Positions 52,076 to 60,437 are shown, numbered from the stretch's first letter. The stretch: 64,000 nucleotides of DNA from Galbibacter sp. BG1 (GCF_013391805.1 NZ_CP058364.1:3291501-3355500); one strand, 5' to 3'. The notes: generated by a model from the sequence alone, not told the origin. Program-made: numbers and translations.

Positions 52076-53017
52076 ATGCAACAATATATCGATCTTGAAG
52101 ACATCGACAATGTCGATGCTTTAATAGAAAAAGCCATTAAACTGAAAGAAAATCCGTTTCAATTTAAGGAAGTGGGCAAAAATAAAACCATAGGACTTCT
52201 TTTTTTTAATTCTAGTTTAAGGACCCGTTTAAGTACGCAGAAGGCAGCCCAAAACTTGGGAATGGAAGTAATGACGATGAATTTAAACAGCGATAGTTGG
52301 GGATTGGAATTTGAAGATGGTAGCGTTATGGATGCTGGTACGGCCGAACATATAAAAGAAGCTGCTGCGGTGATTTCCCAATATGTAGATATTATTGCGT
52401 TAAGGGCATTCCCTACCCTAACTGACAAAACCAAGGATGAGGAAGAGCAGGTTATAAAGAGCTTTCAAAAATATGCCTCTGTACCTATTCTCAATATGGA
52501 AAGTGCCACTGCACACCCCTTACAGGCCTTAACAGACGCTATTACCATTTCAGAAAACAAACAAAAAGAACGTCCAAAAGTAGTTCTAACGTGGGCGCCA
52601 CATCCAAAGGCATTGCCGCATGCAGTTCCAAACTCTTTTGCGAAAATGATGCAAATGATTGATGTTGATTTTGTAATTACCCACCCCGAAGGCTACGAAT
52701 TAAACCCAGAAATTACCGGTAATACTCCTATAATTTACGATCAGAATAAAGCACTTAAGGATGCCGATTTCGTATATGCCAAAAACTGGAGCAGTTATAA
52801 AGATTATGGACAAATTAAAAGTACTGACAAAAGCTGGATGGTAACCCTCGAGAAAATACAACAAGCAAAGTTTATGCATTGTCTTCCTGTAAGACGAAAT
52901 ATGATCGTTGCCGATGAAGTCCTAGATAGCAATCAGTCCTTGGTGATTCAACAAGCAAATAACCGTACCTATGCAGCACAAGCTATTTTAAAAGAGATAT
53001 TGGAGAATCACTTATGA
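52076..53017 (+). CDS. argF': N-acylornithine carbamoyltransferase (N-succinyl/N-acetyl type)
   Basis: 313 aa. It carries FFNSSLRTRLSTQKAAQNLGM (the SxRTR carbamoyl-phosphate loop), WGLEFEDGSVMDAGTAEHIKEAA, MESATAHPLQAL and FMHCLPVRRNM. This layout belongs to the Bacteroidota/Xanthomonas acylornithine enzymes, not to ordinary ornithine carbamoyltransferase. As I recall, the residue deciding acetyl versus succinyl use is Glu92 in Xanthomonas and Pro90 in Bacteroides fragilis; here it is Ala90 (GTAEHI). Published Glu92 replacements in the Xanthomonas enzyme moved specificity toward succinylornithine, so succinyl is favoured, but this is from memory and not proven. It sits between proB2 and argB. 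Confidence 0.92.
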   Translation: MQQYIDLEDIDNVDALIEKAIKLKENPFQFKEVGKNKTIGLLFFNSSLRTRLSTQKAAQNLGMEVMTMNLNSDSWGLEFEDGSVMDAGTAEHIKEAAAVISQYVDIIALRAFPTLTDKTKDEEEQVIKSFQKYASVPILNMESATAHPLQALTDAITISENKQKERPKVVLTWAPHPKALPHAVPNSFAKMMQMIDVDFVITHPEGYELNPEITGNTPIIYDQNKALKDADFVYAKNWSSYKDYGQIKSTDKSWMVTLEKIQQAKFMHCLPVRRNMIVADEVLDSNQSLVIQQANNRTYAAQAILKEILENHL

Positions 53018-53036
53018 TTTTCTTAAAAATACTTAG

Positions 53037-53097
53037 GTCACCCTGAGCATGTCGAAGGGTATTAATACATAAATACTTCGACGAGCTAAGCATGACA
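53037..53097. repeat. REP-like palindrome, GTCACCCTGAGC type, between argF' and argB
   Basis: GTCACCCTGAGCATGTCGAAG (53037-53057, quoted in two parts: GTCACCCTGAGC and ATGTCGAAG) has an imperfect inverted copy at 53076-53096 (CTTCGAC, then AGCATGAC), with mismatches in the centre. It belongs to the same family as the element at 53924-53986. Confidence 0.65.
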
Positions 53098-53129
53098 ACC
53101 ATACAGACCAATATAACTTAGATATTTAT

Positions 53130-53903
53130 ATGAAACTTTCAATTGTAAAAATAGGTGGAAACCTTATTGAAGACGATAATGTATTGGGTAAAGTACTTAC
53201 CAATTTTGCCAAAATGGAGGGTGCCAAAATCTTGGTTCATGGCGGTGGCAAAATGGCCACTCAGCTTTCAGACCAATTAGGTATACAAACAAAAATGGTT
53301 GACGGCAGACGGATTACCGATCGAGAAACCCTAAACATTATTACCATGGTTTATGGAGGATTGGTAAATAAAACCATTGTCGCCAAACTACAGGCCAATA
53401 ACTGCAATGCCCTCGGTTTATCGGGAGCCGACTTAAACAGTGTGCAATCAGTAAAAAGACCTGTAAAAACCCATGATTTTGGTTTTGTTGGAGATGTAAC
53501 TGAAGTGAATGTCGAAATGTTTTCATTACTTCTAAATAATGACATTACGCCTGTTTGCTGTGCCATTTCCCATGATAAAAATGGTCAGTTATACAATACC
53601 AATGCAGACACAATTGCTTCAGAAATAGCTGTAGCCCTTACCAAACATTTTGAAGTAGAACTCTATTATTGCTTTGAGAAAAAAGGGGTGCTACGAAGTA
53701 TTGAAGATGAAAATTCAGTAATAACAGACATTAATACTGAAATTTACCAAGCGCTTGTAAAGGAAAATATTATTGCAGACGGTATGTTGCCAAAACTGCA
53801 CAATTGTTTTAATGCCCTAGAAAGAAAGGTTAGCAAAGTATATGTAGGAAGCGTTGACATGCTTGGAAATGATAACGAATTACGAACAACCATAACTTTG
53901 TAG
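53130..53903 (+). CDS. argB: N-acyl-glutamate kinase
   Basis: 257 aa amino-acid kinase fold. KIGGNLIEDD, VHGGGKMATQLSDQLGIQTKMVDGRRITD (the GGG and R.T motifs), GLSGADLN, and ADGMLPKLHNCFNAL carry the NAGK signatures. It phosphorylates N-acetyl- (or N-succinyl-) glutamate. The arginine-sensitive forms have an extra N-terminal helix; this one begins directly with the first strand, so feedback inhibition by arginine at this step is less likely. Confidence 0.95.
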   Translation: MKLSIVKIGGNLIEDDNVLGKVLTNFAKMEGAKILVHGGGKMATQLSDQLGIQTKMVDGRRITDRETLNIITMVYGGLVNKTIVAKLQANNCNALGLSGADLNSVQSVKRPVKTHDFGFVGDVTEVNVEMFSLLLNNDITPVCCAISHDKNGQLYNTNADTIASEIAVALTKHFEVELYYCFEKKGVLRSIEDENSVITDINTEIYQALVKENIIADGMLPKLHNCFNALERKVSKVYVGSVDMLGNDNELRTTITL

Positions 53904-53923
53904 TATGCTACCTAAATAGAAAA

Positions 53924-53986
53924 TGTCACCCTGAGCTTGCCCACCTGCCCGAAATGCCGTGGCAGGCGGGCAAGCTCAGCATAACA
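53924..53986. repeat. REP-like palindrome with inserted hairpin, between argB and argE
   Basis: The outer arms TGTCACCCTGAGCTTG (53924-53939) and CAAGCTCAGCATAACA (53971-53986) are mostly inverted copies. Inside, GAGCTTGCCCACCTGCC (53933-53949) pairs with GGCAGGCGGGCAAGCTC (53961-53977) with one mismatch. The GC-rich CACCTGCC...GGCAGG core looks like a second small palindrome inserted into a GTCACCCTGAGC-type element, as at 46040-46061. Confidence 0.75.
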
Positions 53987-54022
53987 AAATAATATTTGCT
54001 TTTAACGAATGTCAAACTAAAT

Positions 54023-54030
54023 TAACTTTG
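54023..54030 (+). promoter_or_regulatory. Possible internal promoter upstream of argE (TAACTTTG)
   Basis: TAACTTTG lies 48 bp before the argE ATG. TTG at 53996-53998 is 24 bp upstream, one base beyond the usual range. It could give argE partly independent expression after the palindromic repeat at 53924-53986. Confidence 0.38.
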
Positions 54031-54078
54031 AGCCTAAACTTTAAAACTTAATAAACTTTCAACTTTAGAACATAGATA

Positions 54079-55140
54079 ATGACCATACAACAACTCACCC
54101 AAGAGGCGATAGAACTATTAAAATCATTAATTAGCACCCAGTCCTTTTCTTCGGAAGAGGATAAAACGGCTGCGTTGATTGAAGCCTGGTTTAAACGTTA
54201 CAACATCCCTTTTAAAAGGGAAAATAATAACATCTGGGCTTTTAATGAAGATTTTCAAAAAGGGAAACCATTACTTCTATTGAATTCCCACCACGATACG
54301 GTAAAACCAAATACCGCTTATACAAAAGACCCATTCCTTCCGCATATTGAAGATGGAAAATTATACGGTCTGGGGAGCAACGATGCAGGGGGATGCTTGG
54401 TTTCACTCATTGCTACATTCACATATTTTTACCACAAAAAAAACCTTCATTACAATCTAGTAATGGTAGCTTCTGCCGAAGAAGAAAGCTCTGGCCCCAA
54501 CGGTTTGAATTCAGTATTGAAACATTTACCAGAAATCGAGGTTGCCATTGTTGGCGAACCTACATTAATGAACTTGGCTATTGCCGAAAAAGGATTGGTG
54601 GTTTTCGATGGTTCGGTAAAAGGAACCCCTAGTCACGCCGCTCACCCCAATAACGACAATGCCATTTACAAAACCATTGAGGTATTGCAGTGGTTTAAAG
54701 ATTATAAATTTGAAAAGGTTTCTGAAGTTTTAGGTCCTGTAAAGATGACCGTTACACAAATAGAAGCGGGGAACCAGCACAATGTTGTTCCTGCTGAAGT
54801 GAAACTGGTAATAGATGTGCGTGTAAATGATAAATACAGTAACCAAGAAGTTTACGAAACCCTAAAAAAATTAGCGCCTTGCGAGGTAACTCCACGTTCA
54901 CTTCGCTTAAATTCTTCGGCCATTCCGAAAGACCATGCCCTCGTAAAAGCGGGAATTAAATTAGGCCGTGAAACGTATGGATCCCCTACCCTTTCAGATC
55001 AAGCTACTTTGAGCTGTGCTTCGTTAAAATTAGGCCCGGGAGACTCTACACGGTCGCATTCTGCCAACGAGTTTATTTTTGTTGAAGAAATAGAAGAAGG
55101 AATTGATTTGTATATAAAATTACTGGAGGAGGTTCTATAA
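54079..55140 (+). CDS. argE: M20 metallopeptidase, N-acylornithine/citrulline deacylase
   Basis: 353 aa. NSHHDTVKP (His71, Asp73), GLGSNDAGG (Asp102), SAEEESSGPNG (Glu pair) and the C-terminal DQATLSCASLKLGPGDSTRSHSANEF with the final His give a complete di-zinc M20 site. In this pathway type it removes the acyl group from N-acylcitrulline, after carbamoylation, rather than from acylornithine as in E. coli. It belongs to the arginine cluster by position and strand. Confidence 0.9.
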   Translation: MTIQQLTQEAIELLKSLISTQSFSSEEDKTAALIEAWFKRYNIPFKRENNNIWAFNEDFQKGKPLLLLNSHHDTVKPNTAYTKDPFLPHIEDGKLYGLGSNDAGGCLVSLIATFTYFYHKKNLHYNLVMVASAEEESSGPNGLNSVLKHLPEIEVAIVGEPTLMNLAIAEKGLVVFDGSVKGTPSHAAHPNNDNAIYKTIEVLQWFKDYKFEKVSEVLGPVKMTVTQIEAGNQHNVVPAEVKLVIDVRVNDKYSNQEVYETLKKLAPCEVTPRSLRLNSSAIPKDHALVKAGIKLGRETYGSPTLSDQATLSCASLKLGPGDSTRSHSANEFIFVEEIEEGIDLYIKLLEEVL

Positions 55141-55159
55141 ATAAAATACTGATAAAGGT

Positions 55160-55190
55160 TATCTTTGCTTTTAATCCTTTTTGAAGGATT
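55160..55190 (+). promoter_or_regulatory. -7 promoter element and leader hairpin upstream of argH
   Basis: TATCTTTG (55160-55167) is followed by AATCCTT (55173-55179) and AAGGATT (55184-55190), a perfect 7-bp stem with a TTTG loop, in what would be the argH leader. The ATG is at 55228. No terminator U-run follows, so a leader structure is more likely than a terminator. Confidence 0.42.
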
Positions 55191-55227
55191 ATTCAAGATA
55201 AGCGCATAACTTTATAAATGTTTACAA

Positions 55228-56508
55228 ATGAAACTTTGGGAAAAGGGGTTTTCAACCGATAAGAAGATAGATATTTTTACTGTAGGTTCCGATAGGGAAT
55301 TGGATTTAGTAATTGCAAAATACGATGTTTTAGCTTCTATTGCTCATGCCAAAATGTTGCAAAAAATTGAACTGATCACTGAAGAAGAAGCAGATAATCT
55401 TGTAAAAGAGCTTCAAAATATCGGTAAAAGTGTGGAGAATGGAACTTTTACCATTGATGATGAATTTGAAGATGCCCACTCGAAAATAGAATACCTTTTA
55501 ACAAAAAAATTAGGAGATACCGGCAAACGTATCCATACGGCACGTTCCAGAAACGATCAGGTCTTGGTTGCCGTAAACTTATATCTTAAAGAAGAGCTTT
55601 CCCAAATTAAAAATAGCACCAAAGAACTGTTTGATGTATTGATTAAATTAGCCGATACACATAGAAAAACCTTACTCCCAGGCTATACACATTTACAAAT
55701 TGCCATGCCTTCGTCGTTCGGACTGTGGTTTTCCGCTTATGCAGAAAGTTTAATAGACGATATTTATTTTATTGATGCAGCGCTTAAAATAGTCGATCAA
55801 AATCCGCTAGGGAGTGCAGCCGGTTATGGCAGCTCCTTCCCTATAGACCGGGATTTTACCACGAAAGAATTGGCATTTCAAACTTTAAAATACAATGTGG
55901 TTGCCGCACAAATGAGCCGGGGCAAATCTGAAAAAAGTACAGCTTTTGGATTAAGCAGTATCGCTTCCACTCTTGCCAAGTTTTCTATGGATATCTGTTT
56001 GTATATGAGTCAGAATTTCGATTTCATTACTTTCCCAGATGAATTAACCACCGGTTCCAGCATTATGCCGCACAAAAAAAATCCAGATGTTTTTGAACTC
56101 ATCCGTGGAAAATGTAACAAAATTCAAGCAGTGCCCAATCAATTAGCAATGTTGACGACTAATTTACCAAGCGGTTACCACAGGGATCTTCAGTTGACCA
56201 AAGAAATAATAGTGCCAGCCATTCAAGAATTAAAATCTTGTTTGGAGATGATGACTTTTTCTATAAAAAACATCATAGTAAAAGAAGAAATTCTCGAGGA
56301 CAAGAAATACGATTACCTGTTTAGCGTAGATACTTTAAACGATTTGGTATTAAACGGAATGCCCTTTAGGGATGCGTACAAACAAATGGGAGAAGAAATT
56401 CAACGTGGGGAATTCACCCCTAAAAGAAATATACACCATACCCATAAAGGCAGTCTAGGAAACCTTTGCTTGGATGAAATAAAAGCAAAAATGGAAAAGC
56501 TATTTTAG
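55228..56508 (+). CDS. argH: Argininosuccinate lyase
   Basis: 426 aa. It shows DEFEDAHSKIEYLLTKKLGDTGKRIHTARSRNDQV and the fumarase-superfamily signature GSSIMPHKKNPD. It splits argininosuccinate to arginine and fumarate, ending the pathway. It is slightly shorter than the ~460-aa E. coli enzyme, at the C-terminus, as is usual in Bacteroidota. It appears to have its own -7 element and is the last arginine gene of the cluster. Confidence 0.96.
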   Translation: MKLWEKGFSTDKKIDIFTVGSDRELDLVIAKYDVLASIAHAKMLQKIELITEEEADNLVKELQNIGKSVENGTFTIDDEFEDAHSKIEYLLTKKLGDTGKRIHTARSRNDQVLVAVNLYLKEELSQIKNSTKELFDVLIKLADTHRKTLLPGYTHLQIAMPSSFGLWFSAYAESLIDDIYFIDAALKIVDQNPLGSAAGYGSSFPIDRDFTTKELAFQTLKYNVVAAQMSRGKSEKSTAFGLSSIASTLAKFSMDICLYMSQNFDFITFPDELTTGSSIMPHKKNPDVFELIRGKCNKIQAVPNQLAMLTTNLPSGYHRDLQLTKEIIVPAIQELKSCLEMMTFSIKNIIVKEEILEDKKYDYLFSVDTLNDLVLNGMPFRDAYKQMGEEIQRGEFTPKRNIHHTHKGSLGNLCLDEIKAKMEKLF

Positions 56509-56519
56509 GGTAATTATTT

Positions 56520-56527
56520 TATATTTG
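56520..56527 (+). promoter_or_regulatory. Bacteroidota -7 promoter element (TATATTTG)
   Basis: TATATTTG lies 16 bp before the ATG at 56544, giving a very short leader and supporting transcription separate from argH. Confidence 0.42.
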
Positions 56528-56543
56528 ATAAAACCCTTGTTTG

Positions 56544-57308
56544 ATGGAAGCTTTAAAAAAAACAAACTTAAAAATTATCTTTTTTAGCCTTTTTGCTTGT
56601 TTTCTGTTTTTTCCATCAGCTACTAATGCTCAAGCAGCAATTCTTGCGGCCTTATTTGGAGACAAGGTGGCTTCAGAAAAATTTAATCTAAGTATGGAGA
56701 TTGGTGTCCCGCTCACCAACTACAGTAATATCGACGGAAATAAACCCAATCTTGGGGTGAATTTTGGTATTGCTGGAAACCTTAAAATCAATGATCGTTG
56801 GTCTGTGAGTCCGACTGCCTATTTTTTGTCCAAACGCAGTTTCGACATCAATTCTTTTTCCTTAAACAGCGGAGATGCTTATTTAGATAATATTTATAAT
56901 AATGTCCCCACCACAATTTCCATGGACTATATTGAAGTGCCTGTTTTTGTTTTTTATAATATTCCCAATTCAAAACTTCGTCTAGGTTTGGCGCCACAAA
57001 TGTCTTTTAAGCAAAACGTAGATGCCACTTTTAGTGCAGATGTAGGGGAATTTAGACAAGCAGTAGGTATAAACGTTAACGACATTGATTATAGCCTTAT
57101 CGCCAATGTGAGTTATTATTTAAGATACAAAAGAAACGGAAAAGGATTGTATGTAAGCCTGCGCTACAGTCAAGGGTTTACAGACACATTTAAAGATTCT
57201 TTTATAGCCGGAAACAATCAAGGACACTACTTCTCATTTCATATCAGTCTGCCATTTATTACAGACGAATTGGCACAGAAAAATTTAGAAGGGCAACCTA
57301 CTTTTTAA
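56544..57308 (+). CDS. Outer-membrane beta-barrel protein (PorT / OMP_b-brl-like)
   Basis: 254 aa from the ATG at 56544; a TTG one codon upstream is ignored. A signal peptide (about residues 1-28, ending TNAQA) is followed by alternating strands: FNLSMEIGVPLTNYS, LGVNFGIAGNLKINDRWSVSP, MDYIEVPVFVFYNIPNSKLRLGLAPQ, SLIANVSYYLRY and GLYVSLRYSQG, ending in FSFHISLPF. This is the 8- or 10-strand outer-membrane barrel pattern common in Bacteroidota. Function unknown. The 3' end overlaps the convergent FMN reductase gene by 11 bp. Confidence 0.82.
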   Translation: MEALKKTNLKIIFFSLFACFLFFPSATNAQAAILAALFGDKVASEKFNLSMEIGVPLTNYSNIDGNKPNLGVNFGIAGNLKINDRWSVSPTAYFLSKRSFDINSFSLNSGDAYLDNIYNNVPTTISMDYIEVPVFVFYNIPNSKLRLGLAPQMSFKQNVDATFSADVGEFRQAVGINVNDIDYSLIANVSYYLRYKRNGKGLYVSLRYSQGFTDTFKDSFIAGNNQGHYFSFHISLPFITDELAQKNLEGQPTF

Positions 57309-57843
57309 TAAGTTTCCCTAAAAAATCGTCCAGCTGTTTTCTATGCTCTTTTTCCATGTTGGAATTGGTAATTGTATTCGTTTTCGCTGAAAAATTCATA
57401 TTGAACTCTGGCAAGGAAAATACATTCTCTACTTTCGCTCCAAAACGGGGCAACATATTCTCTGTAACCGATATAGCGCCCAAGGCACCTCTTTTCCCTG
57501 CGGAAGTCCCCATTAAGAAAACATATTTATCTTCCAAAAATTTTCTTTCCAAACGAGAGATCCAATCAATTAAGTTTTTAAAATAAGCCGAAGGATTGCC
57601 ATTGTGCTCATTCACACTTAAAATAACGCCATCTGCTTCGTCGAAATCTTCTTTTAGCTCTACCAAGGAATTTTTGTATCCGTATTTTCGTTCATCATCT
57701 TCGCTAAACAAAGGGAATGGCATGTTGGCCATATTCAGTAATTGTATATCAAAATCATCGACCAAAGAAACCGTATATTTTACCAACTCATAATTTATGG
57801 ACTTTGAAGAGTTACTCCCTGCGAACGCAATTATTTTTTTCAT
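57298..57843 (-). CDS. NAD(P)H-dependent FMN reductase (flavodoxin-like fold)
   Basis: 181 aa. KIIAFAGSNSSKSINYELVKY is the phosphate-binding start of the NADPH-dependent FMN reductase family, ADGVILSVNEHNGNPSAYFKNLIDWISR the FMN-contact helix (with NGNPSAYFKNLIDW), and VFLMGTSAGKRGALGA the third loop. It would reduce FMN, quinones or azo compounds in the cytoplasm. Its own downstream end overlaps the barrel gene by 11 bp on the opposite strand. Confidence 0.92.
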   Translation of the reverse strand: MKKIIAFAGSNSSKSINYELVKYTVSLVDDFDIQLLNMANMPFPLFSEDDERKYGYKNSLVELKEDFDEADGVILSVNEHNGNPSAYFKNLIDWISRLERKFLEDKYVFLMGTSAGKRGALGAISVTENMLPRFGAKVENVFSLPEFNMNFSAKTNTITNSNMEKEHRKQLDDFLGKLIKK

Positions 57844-58038
57844 TTTATAGATTTATTTATTTAACTAAAACTGAAACAACCAATGTTTCTCTACCTCTTT
57901 ACTTTCAATTAAAAATACAATTCTTAAAGGGAAGAAACGAAGATCAAAATTTAACGATATCCATTTTAATGAGAGAATTATAGTTATGAGATATAGAACA
58001 AGATAGCGAAGTTTTTCTAATAATAATGGAAGAATTCA

Positions 58039-58046
58039 TACTTTTG
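58039..58046 (+). promoter_or_regulatory. Bacteroidota -7 promoter element (TACTTTTG)
   Basis: TACTTTTG lies 28 bp before the ATG at 58075. No -33 TTG at standard spacing. Confidence 0.38.
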
Positions 58047-58074
58047 ATAAGTCGGTATTATAAAGTATCCATTC

Positions 58075-58965
58075 ATGAAAAATTCGGAAAAACTGTCCAT
58101 TAAAAATCATTTATTAAAAATAGAAATCACCAAAGTTGGCGCGGAGCTCTGCAGTATAAAAAATAAAGATAATCAGGAATTTATCTGGCAGGCAGATTCG
58201 GCTATCTGGGGAAGTCATGCACCAGTTTTATTTCCTATCATTGGTGCCTTAAAAGAAAATCATTTTAGATTTGAAGGAAAAGAGTATACGGTTCCCAAAC
58301 ATGGCTTTATACGGAATAATGATCAATTAAAGATAATTCATCACGTAGAAGAAACCATTACTTTTCAGTACAAATATTCCGAAGAAACCCTTAAAAATTA
58401 TCCTTGTAAATTTGAATTCAATATCACTTTTTCTTTAGAGGGCAATATCTTAAAAGTTTCCCACAACATTATAAATCATGGAGATGAGTTTATGTATTTC
58501 TCTTTGGGCGGACATCCTGCATTTAAATGTCCGCTAAAGCCAAACGAAAGTTATACCGATTACCAACTAGAATTTGAGAAAAAAGAGAACAGCCAGCGTT
58601 ATTTAATTGATGAAAACGGACTCCAAAATGGCAAAAGCGCACCATTTTTGCATCAAACCGATGTTTTACCGCTGAAACACGAACTTTTTGCAGAAGATGC
58701 ACTTATCTTTAAAGATTTACAGTCCAAAAAAATAAGCCTAACCAATAAATCGCTCGGCAAAATTCTCACTGTCTCATTTGCTGATTTTGACTATGTGGGC
58801 ATATGGGCAAAACCAGAAGGGGATTTTGTATGCATAGAACCTTGGCTGGGTATTACAGATAGCGCTCAAACGGATGGGGATTTTAAAAACAAGGAAGGGA
58901 TTATTAGTTTGGAGGCCAAGCAAACTTACCAAGCCACCTATAGCATAGAAATTCATACTACGTAA
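58075..58965 (+). CDS. Aldose 1-epimerase family protein (YeaD / galactose mutarotase-like)
   Basis: 296 aa, no signal peptide. Motifs of the aldose-epimerase superfamily are visible: WGSHAPVLFPIIGAL, YTVPKHGFIRNN (with the substrate-binding His), FSLGGHPAFKCPL (catalytic-type His) and CIEPWLGITDS (conserved Glu region). It would interconvert anomers of a hexose or hexose-6-phosphate. It stands alone, with its own -7 element; a short palindrome near 58965 may end it. Confidence 0.9.
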   Translation: MKNSEKLSIKNHLLKIEITKVGAELCSIKNKDNQEFIWQADSAIWGSHAPVLFPIIGALKENHFRFEGKEYTVPKHGFIRNNDQLKIIHHVEETITFQYKYSEETLKNYPCKFEFNITFSLEGNILKVSHNIINHGDEFMYFSLGGHPAFKCPLKPNESYTDYQLEFEKKENSQRYLIDENGLQNGKSAPFLHQTDVLPLKHELFAEDALIFKDLQSKKISLTNKSLGKILTVSFADFDYVGIWAKPEGDFVCIEPWLGITDSAQTDGDFKNKEGIISLEAKQTYQATYSIEIHTT

Positions 58966-58985
58966 CGCTTGCAAGCGTATTTTTT
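58965..58985 (+). terminator. Short palindrome and T-run after the epimerase gene
   Basis: ACGCTTGCAAGCGT (58965-58978) is a perfect 14-base palindrome overlapping the stop codon end and followed by ATTTTTT. The stem is 5 bp with a 4-base loop, so it is a weak but plausible terminator. Confidence 0.4.
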
Positions 58986-59015
58986 AACTAACAAACATTA
59001 ATATTATAAGTTTGA

Positions 59016-59046
59016 TTGGCATTATGATGCAATAACCTTATTTTTG
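59016..59046 (+). promoter_or_regulatory. Promoter (TTG-N20-TATTTTTG) upstream of the second Gfo/Idh/MocA gene
   Basis: TTG (59016-59018) and TATTTTTG (59039-59046) are 20 bp apart, a full match to the Bacteroidota promoter. The ATG is at 59063. Confidence 0.6.
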
Positions 59047-59062
59047 TTTAAAAACATATCTT

Positions 59063-60028
59063 ATGCTCAAAGCAGGTGTTCTAGGTGCCGGCCACCTTGG
59101 TAAAATTCATTTAAGACTTATCAATCAATCGGATAAATATGAACTTATTGGATTTTATGACCCAGACGAAAAAAATGCTCAGAAAATAGTTAAGGAATTT
59201 GGGTATAGATACTTTCCTACCATAGAAGAACTTATCGACGCCGTAGATGTGGTGGATATTGTAACCCCTACCCTTTCCCATTACGAATGTGGCCTAAAAG
59301 CCATTAAAAAAGGAAAGCATGTTTTTTTAGAAAAACCCATTACCAAAACGGTTGAAGAAGCCGAAGAGCTTATTGCCTTGGCCAAAGAAAACAACGTAAA
59401 AGGGCAAGTGGGGCATGTAGAGCGTTTTAACCCTGCATTTATTGCGGTAAAAGAAAAGGTAGAAAATCCCATGTTTATAGAAACCCACCGGTTGGCAGAA
59501 TTCAACCCGCGGGGTACCGATGTTCCCGTGGTATTGGATTTAATGATACACGATATTGATATTATTTTAAGCGTTGTAAAGTCGCCCGTAAAAAACATAA
59601 ATGCCAGTGGTGTTTCTGTTATCAGTAAATCACCGGATATCGCAAATGCACGAATTGAATTTGAAAATGGTTGTGTGGCAAATCTAACAGCCAGTAGGAT
59701 TTCCCTTAAAAATATGCGTAAATCAAGATTTTTTCAACGCGACGCCTATATTTCAGTCGATTTCCTCGAAAAGCAGGTAGAAGTTGTAAAAATGAAAGAC
59801 GCCCCTAAAAAGCCGGATGAATATGCCTTGGTTTTACAAAATGCCGAAGGGGATAAAAAACAAATCTATTTTGAAAATCCTAAGGTGAACCAAAACAACG
59901 CTATTTTAGATGAGTTGGAATCTTTCGCCGATGCCATAAATAATAATACCGAAACTGCGGTAAGCCTGGAGCATGGAACTGCCGCCTTAAAAGTTGCCAT
60001 GGAAATTGTTTCCTTGGTGGAAAAATAA
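59063..60028 (+). CDS. Gfo/Idh/MocA-family oxidoreductase
   Basis: 321 aa. The Rossmann start is KAGVLGAGHLGKIHLRLI (GxGxxG-like), VFLEKPITKT the EKP motif, and EFNPRGTDVPVVLDLMIHDIDIIL includes the substrate-domain HD pair. The segment VGHVERFNPAF is typical of the UDP-N-acetylglucosamine 3-dehydrogenase-like/WbpB-like members, but without sugar-acyltransferase neighbours this cannot be settled. It has a good promoter. The 125-aa orphan gene follows 20 bp later. Confidence 0.92.
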   Translation: MLKAGVLGAGHLGKIHLRLINQSDKYELIGFYDPDEKNAQKIVKEFGYRYFPTIEELIDAVDVVDIVTPTLSHYECGLKAIKKGKHVFLEKPITKTVEEAEELIALAKENNVKGQVGHVERFNPAFIAVKEKVENPMFIETHRLAEFNPRGTDVPVVLDLMIHDIDIILSVVKSPVKNINASGVSVISKSPDIANARIEFENGCVANLTASRISLKNMRKSRFFQRDAYISVDFLEKQVEVVKMKDAPKKPDEYALVLQNAEGDKKQIYFENPKVNQNNAILDELESFADAINNNTETAVSLEHGTAALKVAMEIVSLVEK

Positions 60029-60048
60029 ACGTTATTAAATCATTATTC

Positions 60049-60426
60049 ATGCTACATAGTCACCAGAAAGCATTTGAACATAAACTATTATATTTATCTA
60101 ATCAAAATTCAAATGTCTCGTCATTTATAAAAAAAATTCAAAATAGTGCTTCCAAAACGAATAGTCTTTTTATTATTTTTGATGATTTTGCTTTTAAACT
60201 TGGGATTGGAATTATTGCTGATGCTGTACACGATAAAAACTTTAAATGTAAAGGCTTCATTCCATGCTTTAAATATTATCCGGATAATTTACTAGATGAA
60301 GAGCCACGAACTATAAATCTTCTTAGTTATACTAACCCTCTCAATTTAAATGACTGTTATGCATATTTAGCGGAAGAACTAGTGTACAGAGGGGTTGGAA
60401 TTAAAAATTTGGATGATATAATTTAA
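60049..60426 (+). CDS. Hypothetical protein, orphan
   Basis: 125 aa, no signal peptide or membrane helix. The sequence is basic at first and mixed after, with Phe/Ile-rich strands (NSLFIIFDDFAFKLGIGIIAD, KCKGFIPCFKYYPDN). It has no motif I recognise. It lies 20 bp after the oxidoreductase stop and 11 bp before the 3-hydroxyacyl-CoA dehydrogenase ATG, in the same direction, which is the spacing of a translated operon gene. It could equally be a narrow-range gene or a spurious frame; the tight spacing favours expression. Confidence 0.55.
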   Translation: MLHSHQKAFEHKLLYLSNQNSNVSSFIKKIQNSASKTNSLFIIFDDFAFKLGIGIIADAVHDKNFKCKGFIPCFKYYPDNLLDEEPRTINLLSYTNPLNLNDCYAYLAEELVYRGVGIKNLDDII

Positions 60427-60437
60427 AAGATAGAACA

